The notes below the pieces were generated by a model. It made no database searches and had not been told where the DNA came from. It saw only the letters and a program-made list of their open reading frames with translations. Both the position numbers and the translations under genes were made by a program. A stretch of 40,416 nt of DNA from CAYNFH01 sp964396385 (GTDB taxonomy: Bacteria; Armatimonadota; Chthonomonadetes; Chthonomonadales; CAJBBX01), in contig CAYNFH010000029.1 in the NCBI GenBank assembly GCA_964396385.1, positions 1 to 40,416 on the forward strand, read 5' to 3'. Below are positions 32,828 through 40,188 of this stretch, piece by piece; the first letter of the stretch is position 1, and every line of letters begins with the position of its first letter.

Positions 32828-34000
32828 CTAACGGCTGCCGAGCGTCAGGCCCATCTCCCCCGCCCAGGCGCGGAGGACCCTCTTTTCGTCATCCGTCGGA
32901 CCGCGGTTCATAAGGCCGCGGACCTGGACCACGGCCCGCTGGCTATTCACCTCGATGGTCACGCGGGTCTGTTCCATGGTCTTGTCCCAGACCACCTCAC
33001 CGTCATCGGTGTAGCCCACCGGCACCTTTCGATAGCCACGCAACGAGAAGATAGCCGACCTGCCTGTCTTACACCAGTAGACGTAGGAGTAGACGCAGTG
33101 CTTCTGCTTCCGCCCTTCGTTGAGCAGCTCACGATTGTCGCGCAGCTCCTCCACAGTCCAGATCCGGTCGCGCGCCTCCAGCTCCCAATCGCGCAGTCCC
33201 AGTCCCGCCCACTCCACGTTCTGGCCCAGCTTGGCCTTCTGCATTAGCACCTGCCACTCGTTGGTCAGCTTCACCATGGACGTGAGCGTGCGGCCCTTCA
33301 GGCGGAATGCTCGGTCCCGGCGCAGCTTCCACGCGATGAAGTCGGTTATCTCGCCAAAGGTCACCCTGTCCATGTCCTGGTGGAAGCGGGCATAGAACTG
33401 GATTACCTCCGCCAATCTGCCGTGGGGGTCATCGAAGAAGTAGTGACCGAAGAGCCGCTCGATCAGCTTCTCAATGAGCGGTACGGGCAAGCCGGCAACC
33501 CGCATCTTGGCCCACCAGACGTTCTCGTGGATGTGACGCCCGGAAGGAGCAGAGAGGAAGGCATACGCCTCCCTGCTCGTCATGAACCCCTTCGCCAGCT
33601 TCTGGAAGCTGCCGCCCTGCGCCAGTGCGACGAACCATTCCCGGTACGTTGAGTGCATGTCCCGAAAGGGGTCGTCGCTGGCCTTTATACACGCCTGATA
33701 CATAAAGGCCGGAACGGGATACCGGACGTAGAGATGGTTGAGCAGGCCGATGAGCTGCTTGTCCAGGTTGTGTGATCGCGGCAGGTAGCCATCGATGGGC
33801 CGCATGGTCCGTCCCTGGATGCCGCACAGGTTCAGCAGCGAGAGCAACTCTCCAAGACACTTCTTCTTTCGCTTCTTCTCGCGCTTCACGCCCTCCAGTA
33901 GCTTGCCGCGCTCGCGGAGCGCCTGCTGGATACGCAGCTCCGCCGCCCGGCGCTCCAGTTCCTTGCGCTCCCGCATCGCCCGCGTAACGTGCATTGCCAT
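32828..34000 (-). CDS. PcfJ-like protein within the tRNA island
   Basis: A 390-residue protein. The N-terminal 45 residues are highly charged and helical (RERKELERRAAELR, VKREKKRKKK), followed by a helical middle part. The C-terminal region (LLNEGRKQKHCVYSYV, SAIFSLRG, RVTIEVNSQRAVVQVRGLMN) matches the PcfJ family, known from conjugative plasmids and phages; its molecular role is not established. An in-frame TGA immediately precedes ATG 34000, fixing the longest frame. It is embedded between tRNA-Ser(GGA) and tRNA-Ser(CGA), all on the same strand. Its presence supports a mobile origin of the island. Confidence 0.75.
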   Translation of the reverse strand: MAMHVTRAMRERKELERRAAELRIQQALRERGKLLEGVKREKKRKKKCLGELLSLLNLCGIQGRTMRPIDGYLPRSHNLDKQLIGLLNHLYVRYPVPAFMYQACIKASDDPFRDMHSTYREWFVALAQGGSFQKLAKGFMTSREAYAFLSAPSGRHIHENVWWAKMRVAGLPVPLIEKLIERLFGHYFFDDPHGRLAEVIQFYARFHQDMDRVTFGEITDFIAWKLRRDRAFRLKGRTLTSMVKLTNEWQVLMQKAKLGQNVEWAGLGLRDWELEARDRIWTVEELRDNRELLNEGRKQKHCVYSYVYWCKTGRSAIFSLRGYRKVPVGYTDDGEVVWDKTMEQTRVTIEVNSQRAVVQVRGLMNRGPTDDEKRVLRAWAGEMGLTLGSR

Positions 34001-34090
34001 CGGTCAAACCGCTTTCCAAGTCGAGAGCCTATGCTCTCCTCTGCTCCTATCGAACGAGAGGCGGCCACCGCAAAAGACCGTGTTCACCAG

Positions 34091-34171
34091 CGGAAGGCGG
34101 AGGCATCGAACCTCACCCCGTGAAGGGCATCTGTTTTCGAGACAGAGTCCGCCGCCGAGCGGTCGCCTTCC
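34091..34171 (-). tRNA. tRNA-Ser(CGA)
   Basis: Minus strand; acceptor GGAAGGC/GCCTTCC, anticodon CGA in a CTCGAAA loop with stem TCTGT/ACAGA, long variable arm CCC/GGG, discriminator G, no CCA. Position 8 is G rather than U. Confidence 0.88.
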
Positions 34172-34191
34172 AAGAAACCGGAGCAAACAAA

Positions 34192-34263
34192 AGCGGGGAG
34201 CGGGAGTCGAACCCGCCACCTTCTGGGTGGAAACCAGAAGCTCTACCGATGAGCTGCCCCCGC
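34192..34263 (-). tRNA. tRNA-Gly(TCC)
   Basis: Minus strand; acceptor GCGGGGG/TCCCCGC, anticodon TCC in a TTTCCAC loop with stem TCTGG/CCAGA, T loop TTCGACT, discriminator U as expected for glycine, no CCA. Position 8 is C. Confidence 0.92.
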
Positions 34264-34269
34264 GTTGCA

Positions 34270-34340
34270 TAGGCACAGGTGGAGTCGAACCACCATCGCC
34301 CGGTTATCGGCCGGGTCCTCTGCCGTTGAGGTATATGCCT
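34270..34340 (-). tRNA. tRNA-Ile(GAT) with C33
   Basis: Minus strand; acceptor AGGCATA/TGTGCCT, anticodon stem CCCGG/CCGGG around the loop CCGATAA, giving anticodon GAT but C instead of U at position 33. T loop TTCGACT is normal. Discriminator A, no CCA. Confidence 0.88.
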
Positions 34341-34345
34341 TCAAG

Positions 34346-34417
34346 TAGCGGCGGGCGGATTCGAACCGCCGGCATGCGCCTTATGAGAGCGCCGCTCTCC
34401 CCCTGAGCTACGCCGCC
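34346..34417 (-). tRNA. tRNA-Met(CAT) or CAU-type Ile
   Basis: Minus strand; acceptor GGCGGCG/CGCCGCT (G1-U72), anticodon CAT in a CTCATAA loop, T loop TTCGAAT, discriminator A, no CCA. Whether it is elongator Met or lysidine-modified Ile cannot be told here. Confidence 0.88.
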
Positions 34418-34425
34418 GCGTGCAG

Positions 34426-34496
34426 CTCCCCCGCCTGGATTCGAACCAGGAACGGCTGATTAACAGTCAGCCATGATGCCATTTCACCACGGAGGA
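34426..34496 (-). tRNA. tRNA-Asn(GTT)
   Basis: Minus strand; acceptor TCCTCCG/CGGGGGA, stem GCTGA/TCAGC around the loop CTGTTAA, T loop TTCGAAT, discriminator G, no CCA. Confidence 0.92.
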
Positions 34497-34552
34497 AAAG
34501 GTTGTTATCCTCCTCGGTATTCATCTCTCTTCCCCCTCTCAGCGAGATATGG

Positions 34553-34626
34553 TTGGGGCGGAAGGTATCGCACCTTCGTCTCCTGGGTTTCGGCCAGGCG
34601 CTTGGAACTGTCTCAGCTACACCCCA
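34553..34626 (-). tRNA. tRNA-Phe(GAA) with C33 and odd T loop
   Basis: Minus strand; acceptor TGGGGTG/CGCCCCA, stem CCTGG/CCAGG around the loop CCGAAAC, so anticodon GAA is flanked by C33 instead of U33. The T loop is TGCGATA instead of TTCRANN, and the D stem is imperfect. Discriminator A, no CCA. Confidence 0.8.
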
Positions 34627-34687
34627 GTGAAAACCGGCTGCCGGGCATGGGCGAGAGTGTGGCTCACGCCCAGCAGCCTTTCATGCG

Positions 34688-35749
34688 TTACACGTCGTTG
34701 GTGTCGCGCTCCGCGCTCTTGGAGAACAGGTACGGATCTCCGATGTACTTGAGAACGACACGCCCGATTTTCGGATTCACTCGATCGCGTACCGGCTTGA
34801 CCACCACGCCCTCGCGGATGTGGCCGTCGGCGAGTGTAGTCGCGCCCTCCGATAGCTCTCGCACCTTCTCCAGCGAATAGGCGCCACGATACAGGACCGG
34901 CACGGCCTCCACGCCGTACTCCGCGCACGCGGAGGAGAACGCGTCGGCGTCCAGATACTTCCCGTCCGCCAGGATGTCGAAGGCCCGGTAGCCGAATCTT
35001 CCCTTGCAGCCGTAGTGCAGGTCCTGCACCTTGGAGCCGTACACCTCGCCAAAGAGGATGAGCTGCCGGTGCCGGGCCCCAAGGTGCTCCACCAGTCGCC
35101 GCACGGACGGCAGCGTCCATGGGAACCAGTAGGTGCTGCACGCCGTCTGCTCGGCCCTCTCCGGCCGCTTTCGGCGTACGCTCATGGACCCGGCCATCAC
35201 CTCTCCCTCGACAAGGCCCACGCGGCAGTTGGTGCCGTGGATCTTCTCGGTTACCAGCACCTTCTCGCCGTCCCCGAACACGTCGGGGAAGTTGCGCAGG
35301 TTCTCCACATCTGTGTAGGCCACAAACAGCGGATGATCCGGCTCCGCGTCGCCCGCAGTCGGCTTGACGGGCGGAACGTACTTGAAGATGCCGTAGTGCG
35401 CCTTGACATCCTGTCCCTCCGCCCACGAGCCGTCTTCCAGGTCCACGATCACGCCAAAGGAAGGCTCGCCCCGGAGCCTGGCGCACCGCACCCGCCCCGC
35501 CGGAACCGGCATCTCCATGTCCGCCGACGCGGACTTGACGGACAGGTACCGGGTGATTCCCCACCGGTCCGCGTGCTCCAGTGGGATCATCGAGTCGATC
35601 GGGATGTAGGTGACCAGATCGCCTTCCCGATACTTGCCGATGGGCACAACGCACTGCCATCCCTTGATGTGGGCGAGCTCCAGCGCATCTGCGTTGGGAT
35701 GCGCAAAAACGCGCTCTATTCGGCAAACCTCAACTATGCACTCCGCCAT
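34688..35749 (-). CDS. RNA ligase, DRB0094/Rnl5 family, inside the tRNA island
   Basis: A 353-residue ATP-dependent RNA ligase. The start ATG at 35749 has GAGGAG six bases upstream. An N-terminal OB-like domain (residues 1-130; VCRIERVFAHPNADALELA) precedes the nucleotidyltransferase core with motif I KIHGTN at 169-174 (K169 forms the lysyl-AMP), motif III-like FGEVYG (233-238), motif IV EGVVVKP (313-319) and motif V LKYIG (333-337). Size and order fit Deinococcus DraRnl, which seals nicked RNA duplexes. It is flanked on both sides by tRNA genes on the same strand, within 7-60 bp, strongly suggesting repair of cut tRNAs as its job; that role is inference. A TCTGCTC/GAGCAGA hairpin lies in its leader. 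Confidence 0.93.
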   Translation of the reverse strand: MAECIVEVCRIERVFAHPNADALELAHIKGWQCVVPIGKYREGDLVTYIPIDSMIPLEHADRWGITRYLSVKSASADMEMPVPAGRVRCARLRGEPSFGVIVDLEDGSWAEGQDVKAHYGIFKYVPPVKPTAGDAEPDHPLFVAYTDVENLRNFPDVFGDGEKVLVTEKIHGTNCRVGLVEGEVMAGSMSVRRKRPERAEQTACSTYWFPWTLPSVRRLVEHLGARHRQLILFGEVYGSKVQDLHYGCKGRFGYRAFDILADGKYLDADAFSSACAEYGVEAVPVLYRGAYSLEKVRELSEGATTLADGHIREGVVVKPVRDRVNPKIGRVVLKYIGDPYLFSKSAERDTNDV

Positions 35750-35811
35750 CGGAGTCTCCTCTCCGCTCTGCTCGTATCGGTGAGCAGAACCCGACCGTTG
35801 GATTCCGGTCC

Positions 35812-35883
35812 TGGCCTGTAGGGGAGTCGAACCCCTGTCTCCTCCTTGAGAGGGAGGTATCCTGTCCGCTAGACGAACAGGCC
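35812..35883 (-). tRNA. tRNA-Glu(CTC)
   Basis: Minus strand; acceptor GGCCTGT/ACAGGCC, stem CCTCC/GGAGG around the loop CTCTCAA, T loop TTCGACT, discriminator A, no CCA. First tRNA upstream of the RNA ligase gene. Confidence 0.93.
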
Positions 35884-35889
35884 GCACAG

Positions 35890-35961
35890 TGGCCCCAGCG
35901 GGACTCGAACCCGCTTCGCGACGTTGAAAGCGTCCCATCCTAACCCGTAGACGATGGGGCC
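35890..35961 (-). tRNA. tRNA-Glu(TTC)
   Basis: Minus strand; acceptor GGCCCCA/TGGGGCC, loop CTTTCAA with anticodon TTC, T loop TTCGAGT, discriminator A, no CCA. Only 6 bp separate it from tRNA-Glu(CTC). Confidence 0.93.
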
Positions 35962-35964
35962 AAA

Positions 35965-36036
35965 TCGGGGCGGGCGGGATCGAACCGCCGACCTTCTGCT
36001 CCCAAGACAGACGCGCTCCCTCTGCGCTACACCCCG
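35965..36036 (-). tRNA. tRNA-Pro(TGG)
   Basis: Minus strand; acceptor CGGGGTG/CGCCCCG, stem TCTGT/GCAGA around the loop CTTGGGA, T loop TTCGATC, discriminator A, no CCA. Three base pairs from tRNA-Glu(TTC). Confidence 0.93.
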
Positions 36037-36082
36037 GCTGTTAGTAGTCAGTCATCCCTCCGTGTGCGGCATTTGCCGCAAG

Positions 36083-36163
36083 TGGGCGCGGCTGGACTTG
36101 AACCAACACAGCTTCCGCTTCTGCTTTACAGGCAGTAGCCCTCACCAATGAGCAAGCACGCCC
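36083..36163 (-). tRNA. tRNA-Tyr(GTA)
   Basis: Minus strand; acceptor GGGCGTG/CGCGCCC, loop CTGTAAA with anticodon GTA, a type II variable arm AGC/GCT, T loop TTCAAGT, discriminator A, no CCA. A perfect TGCGGCA/TGCCGCA hairpin lies just beyond its 3' end (36065-36080). Confidence 0.88.
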
Positions 36164-36311
36164 TCATTCATTTGCAGTCGGCTCGAGCGCCGGTCCGGAT
36201 TGCTCCTATCGCCATCTATCCAGGACAACAAACGGCCACTCTCCAACTTGGGCCGGGCGAGCTGCTGGCCTGCCAGACTCGGGATTCCGGCCCTGAACAC
36301 CTGCACCCTAG
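36164..36311. other. Gap inside the tRNA island
   Basis: No tRNA cloverleaf or credible gene was found. On the minus strand GGGCCGG and CCGGCCC can pair across about 32 nt (near 36251-36293), but there is no T-loop signature. Confidence 0.35.
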
Positions 36312-36383
36312 CGGGGGCACGAGGAATCGAACCCCGTCCTGGTAGTTCTGGAGACTACCGCCGTCCCATCTGGCCCTACCCCC
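36312..36383 (-). tRNA. tRNA-Trp(CCA)
   Basis: Minus strand; acceptor GGGGGTA/TGCCCCC, stem GTAGT/ACTAC around the loop CTCCAGA, T loop TTCGATT, discriminator G, no encoded CCA end. It is the 5'-most tRNA of the island, just after the terminator-like hairpin at 36391-36427. A perfect TTGACA (plus 36435-36430) upstream may be the -35 box of an island promoter, but the -10 (AGCATC) is poor. Confidence 0.9.
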
Positions 36384-36390
36384 ACAATGC

Positions 36391-36427
36391 AAAACGGCCC
36401 GACCTGGATGCTCTCCAGATCGGGCCG
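36391..36427 (-). terminator. Terminator-like hairpin before the tRNA island
   Basis: On the minus strand CGGCCCGA and TCGGGCCG pair perfectly around an inner CTGGA/TCCAG stem and are followed by TTTTG. It closes the small transcription unit that starts near 36700, or attenuates read-through into the island. Confidence 0.75.
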
Positions 36428-36456
36428 CCTGTCAAATCCTGTTAGATAGACTCAGC

Positions 36457-36645
36457 TCATGAGCTCCGATCTGGCGCACTCCGCGCGCTGTTCCGATTCT
36501 CCGCGGGCTGCGGATACTCGTTGGCCCGCGGCATACACGACCAGGCCGCTCCCCGGCTTGACAGGGACGCGCAGAGGCCCGCGTCTTCCCGAATGGAGAA
36601 GCCGGTGCCTGGCCGGTTTTCGGTTGTAAATCGGATTGCGCTCAT
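36457..36645 (-). CDS. Small hypothetical protein between promoter and terminator
   Basis: A 62-residue frame beginning MSAIRFTTENRPGTGFSIRE, lying between a good promoter (36735-36706) and a terminator (36427-36391). It contains a few Cys and ends in a polar tail. The ribosome-binding site is weak and no family is recognised, so the transcript might instead act as a small RNA. Longer upstream starts are excluded because they lie before the promoter. Confidence 0.4.
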   Translation of the reverse strand: MSAIRFTTENRPGTGFSIREDAGLCASLSSRGAAWSCMPRANEYPQPAENRNSARSAPDRSS

Positions 36646-36705
36646 GATCTGTGTCGTCTCTTCGCCAGCCCGGGAATCCCCTCCCCAGATGGCGCAGCAA
36701 TAATC

Positions 36706-36735
36706 ATGATAACAAACTCTACGGCTGCTTGTCAA
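36706..36735 (-). promoter_or_regulatory. Sigma-70-type promoter
   Basis: On the minus strand TTGACA (plus 36735-36730), 18 bp, TATCAT (36711-36706), preceded by an A-rich AAAAAGTTA stretch. Expected start near 36699. It lies directly downstream of the kinase-like gene stop and drives a unit of about 300 nt. Confidence 0.7.
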
Positions 36736-36770
36736 TAACTTTTTGGACACAACTTTCTTGGCCGGATCTC

Positions 36771-37772
36771 CTAAACTGTACGGAGGAATTCAACAAGGTC
36801 GCGCACGCGGGCCGGATGCTCTTGAAGCCATGGCAGCGCGGCGATTTTGTGCGCCCAGAACAGCGCTGTTGTCTCCTGCCGGAAACGCTCGAGCGGCACT
36901 TCCGGTCCGCCGAACCGCCAGTACTCGCTGAGATAGTGCCTGGCCAGCGCCTCTCGGCGGGTTGCACCATGCGTCTCGCCATTCGGTTTGCGCTCCAGAA
37001 ACGCACTGTCGCTCGACCAATCCGGCTGCGCGAGGTAGCCGGCCACGTCCGCGAATCGGGGACCACGCGCCAGCTTGTGGAGGTCCAGGACCGCCATGCC
37101 GTCGCTTCCCCTGCGCCAGCCCACGTTGTCGGACAGGAAGTCCTGGTGCAGCAGCGCTTGTGGCTGCGCGGCAACCTGTGAGCACAGCGTCTCCGCAGCC
37201 CGCGCCAGCACATCCGCTTCCCCGGCGTCGATGCCGCCGGCGACGAGGCCCGCCTTCACCTGCTCGGCGGAAGGGTGTGCATCCAGCCCCATCGCCCAGA
37301 AGCCTCCCTCTATCCTGCCCACGTGCTCGAAGCAATGGAGATGCGGCTCGTACTCCGGCGGGATGGGGCAGGCGTTGAGCCGTGCCAGCAGCGACAGCAT
37401 GGCGCGCCACTCCGCCTCGCTCCGGCGATCGAAACCGATGCGCTCCAGCGGCTCAAGAAAGATCACCTCCGCCCCACCGGCATCGACTACTGCGCCGTAG
37501 AGGTGTGGGGCTGGCACTCCGCATTCGGCGAGATGCCGATAGTGGACTGATTCATACCTCCGCTTCCAGACGCACCGCTTGACGAAGAGAGTGATCTCTC
37601 CCTGTTCGCCTTCGCGGGCGGTGTAGGTGAACGTGTGCAGCCCCTTGTCGGGATCCGTTTCGTATCCGGAGGAGCAGGCGCAGGTGCGGTACTCGGCCAC
37701 AGCCGCCCCCGCCGCGGTGCAGAGAATCGGAAGGACCTGCTCCTTCGGTAGGCCGTCAAGGACGTCGCTCAC
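36771..37772 (-). CDS. Aminoglycoside-phosphotransferase-like kinase
   Basis: A 333-residue protein with the APH/choline-kinase fold. Recognisable elements are an ATP-binding Lys region (TLFVKRCVWKRRYESVHYRHL), the catalytic loop LLHQDFLSDNVGW (HQDFLSDN at 209-216, Asp211 and Asn216) and the metal-binding strand VLDLHKLARGPRFAD. The substrate cannot be told; many members phosphorylate small alcohols or sugars rather than antibiotics. It starts at GTG 37772, 15 bp after the stop of the Hsp70 gene, so the two form an operon, an unusual partnership. Confidence 0.8.
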   Translation of the reverse strand: MSDVLDGLPKEQVLPILCTAAGAAVAEYRTCACSSGYETDPDKGLHTFTYTAREGEQGEITLFVKRCVWKRRYESVHYRHLAECGVPAPHLYGAVVDAGGAEVIFLEPLERIGFDRRSEAEWRAMLSLLARLNACPIPPEYEPHLHCFEHVGRIEGGFWAMGLDAHPSAEQVKAGLVAGGIDAGEADVLARAAETLCSQVAAQPQALLHQDFLSDNVGWRRGSDGMAVLDLHKLARGPRFADVAGYLAQPDWSSDSAFLERKPNGETHGATRREALARHYLSEYWRFGGPEVPLERFRQETTALFWAHKIAALPWLQEHPARVRDLVEFLRTV

Positions 37773-37787
37773 CTGAGATGGTCCGCG

Positions 37788-40187
37788 TCAACGCAGTCCG
37801 GCATCGTAGAAGCGGTTTCGCTTGGCTTCCGAATCGGGAAGGTAATCCCACGCCTTCAGCGCGAAGGTGCGAACGCCTTCCATATCGTCACGCGCCAGGC
37901 ACTCCTCGGCCCGCTTCAGGTACTCGTGATAGCTTATCGGATCGGATGCATCCGCTCGGTTGTCGCGCAGAAACTCCACCAGTCCGATCCAGCACCGGTC
38001 CGTCTTGGGGTAGTGCGTCCAGAAGATCTTGTCGGCCCGCTCCTTAACGGCGGCGAGCCCTGCTTCGTCATCGAGCCGGAGGCACTTCGCGGCGTCCTTC
38101 CGCAGCTCCTCAAGGGTCGCGAGCCCGAGCGAATCGTCGAACTCCTCTGCCATCTGGCCGGCGGCATCTATCCTGGCCATTGCCAGCCTGTACGCTGCCT
38201 GAGGGCCGTACTTACGGCTGAGTACGCGGACCTGCGACTTGGCGTCCGACACTTTCTTGGAGATCCGCTCGAGGTCGTCGACTTCTCCTTGCCCGGCGCG
38301 GTTCAGCTCCGCCTCAAGCTGCTCCTTTTCGCGCAGAATGTTGACTACATGGTCCTGGTCGTCCTGCGCGACGCTTGGGGAAACGCGGTTCAGATCCGCC
38401 TCCAGCTCTCGCATGGATGCCGCGAGGTCTCCCACGTCCGGTTTGTCGAGCTGCGACCGCATCTCAACGGCGAACTCCAGGTCGAAGCGGGGAACATGGA
38501 CCCTGGCCTTCAGCAGCCTGCTTTCATCCATGTGCATCCTAACTTCGACTTCTTCACCCTCGCGAAGGGTCCGGCTCAGGTCGGCGCCATGGATGCGGAG
38601 CTCCCCTACCTTAGTGTTGTCATTTGCGATGTCACTGCGCCCCTCCAAGAAGTACACAGCAAGGGAGTCGTCGGAGCCTGCCGCCACAGTCCGTGCGGCC
38701 CTGAATGGCTTTCGGCCATGCGCCGGTAATGGCTGGTTATCATCCACGATGACCCCGAAGCCGCCGCCCTCAAGGGCCACTCCGTACTTGTATGGCGTTA
38801 CTGGCCGCGCCGCCGCCACACCGTACCGTATGGCGATGATCGACGGCTCCACAGACCAGAGGGCGCCATCCAGATCCCTCAGGCTGAATGTAAACTCCGT
38901 CGCGGAGCGTTTAGAGAGCAGGGCATCGCAGACGAACGCACCGTTGCGAAGCGGGATCCAGCCGGTATCCCAATCGCCCCCGCTACGCACAAGCCTGATC
39001 TCTCCGGCGAACCCCTCGGGTGAGACGACCCGCCCTGATACGCTGGTGGTCATCTCCTGGGCCACGGGATCGTAGAACAGCTCCAGGGTCGCCTCACGAG
39101 CGCCCTGCACCTTTATCTTTGCCTTCCTCTCTGGGATGAGGAGCGCGCTCGCGTGGATGGCTGCACCGCGGGCGACTACCGTCATCGGGTTCATCTCGTG
39201 GCAGCGTGGGATCCCTAGATCCTCTTCCAGACGGCGGCGGATATATGGAGTTTTCGTCGGTCCACCAACCAGCAGTACGCTCTTGATGTCCCCTAGCCGG
39301 AGCGACGCCTGCTCCACGCGCTCGCGGGCCAGCCGGATGGTCCGCGAGACGAGCTCCTCAATGAGGTCGTGTAGAACCCCCTGAGGCATCGGCACGTGAT
39401 CCAGCCCCAACTCCAGGTCCGAGATGTCGATTCTGACCTCCTCGCGGATGCTCAAACGCTTGCGGGCATCCTCACAGATGCGGCGGAGCCTCTCGTGCGA
39501 GAACTCATCCACGAATGGTTCGCGGCCGGTTGACCGTTTGATCTGCTGGACAACCCACTCAACCATCAAGCGGTCGAAGTCGGAGCCGCCCAGATAGTTG
39601 TCCCCTCCGTGGACCACCACAGACATTTCGCGGTCCTTGAGCCGAACTACAGAGACGTCGAATGTCCCGCCACCCAGATCATATACAAGGTAATTGCCAT
39701 CTTCACGGTGCTCGTCCAGGTAAGCTGTCGCCGCGGCGATCGGCTCCTGAAGCAGGGCAACGGCCTTCAGCCCTGTCAGCTCCGCGGCCCGGTGAGTCGC
39801 CTCGCACTGGGGCTGGAGGAACATGGCGGGCACGGTGATGACGACGTAGGTTGGCTTCCGGTCGTACCGGAGCTGGACCCCTGCCAGCAGCTCTTTGAGC
39901 ACCTCCGCCGAGAGCTCTTCCGGCGTCATGGCGCTCCCGTCCGCCAGCGTGCAAGTGTTGGTCGTGCCCATCAGCCGCTTGAACCTTGTCACCGGCCGTA
40001 GAGGGAGCTTGTCCAACGCATCCTCGCCGACCAGGAGCTGCCCTCGAGCGTCCTTCGCTACGGCCGAGGGCGTGAGCTCGCTCTCCAGAGCATTGCTGAC
40101 AATCTCCACTCCGCCCGCTGTCGCACACGCGATCACCGAATTGGTTGTGCCAAGATCTATTCCGAAGTCGACCGTCTGTCGATCCAT
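37788..40187 (-). CDS. Hsp70/DnaK-family protein with extended C-terminus
   Basis: A 799-residue Hsp70 paralogue. ATPase motifs are complete: FGIDLGTTNSV (phosphate 1, residues 8-18), VPAMF (119-123), LLQEPIAAATAY, YDLGGGTFDVSV (169-180), LLVGGPTKTPYIRRRLE (adenosine) and then a substrate-binding-like beta domain (about 390-540). Instead of the usual EEVD-type lid, about 250 residues follow, with a coiled-coil (REKEQLEAELNRAG, ISKKVSDAKSQVRVL) and a helical, possibly TPR-like end (LKRAEECLARDDMEG). No DnaJ or GrpE gene is in view. One base separates its ATG from the stop of the upstream partial gene, and the kinase-like gene follows, so at least three genes are cotranscribed. It is probably a specialised rather than housekeeping DnaK. 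Confidence 0.92.
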   Translation of the reverse strand: MDRQTVDFGIDLGTTNSVIACATAGGVEIVSNALESELTPSAVAKDARGQLLVGEDALDKLPLRPVTRFKRLMGTTNTCTLADGSAMTPEELSAEVLKELLAGVQLRYDRKPTYVVITVPAMFLQPQCEATHRAAELTGLKAVALLQEPIAAATAYLDEHREDGNYLVYDLGGGTFDVSVVRLKDREMSVVVHGGDNYLGGSDFDRLMVEWVVQQIKRSTGREPFVDEFSHERLRRICEDARKRLSIREEVRIDISDLELGLDHVPMPQGVLHDLIEELVSRTIRLARERVEQASLRLGDIKSVLLVGGPTKTPYIRRRLEEDLGIPRCHEMNPMTVVARGAAIHASALLIPERKAKIKVQGAREATLELFYDPVAQEMTTSVSGRVVSPEGFAGEIRLVRSGGDWDTGWIPLRNGAFVCDALLSKRSATEFTFSLRDLDGALWSVEPSIIAIRYGVAAARPVTPYKYGVALEGGGFGVIVDDNQPLPAHGRKPFRAARTVAAGSDDSLAVYFLEGRSDIANDNTKVGELRIHGADLSRTLREGEEVEVRMHMDESRLLKARVHVPRFDLEFAVEMRSQLDKPDVGDLAASMRELEADLNRVSPSVAQDDQDHVVNILREKEQLEAELNRAGQGEVDDLERISKKVSDAKSQVRVLSRKYGPQAAYRLAMARIDAAGQMAEEFDDSLGLATLEELRKDAAKCLRLDDEAGLAAVKERADKIFWTHYPKTDRCWIGLVEFLRDNRADASDPISYHEYLKRAEECLARDDMEGVRTFALKAWDYLPDSEAKRNRFYDAGLR

Positions 40188-40188
40188 G

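Noticed and set aside
36164..36311. A further tRNA in the island gap
   Set aside because: A GGGCCGG/CCGGCCC stem exists but no T-loop or anticodon arm can be drawn.
36771..37772. Aminoglycoside resistance gene
   Set aside because: Only the general APH/kinase fold is supported; the operon with an Hsp70 paralogue argues against a resistance cassette.
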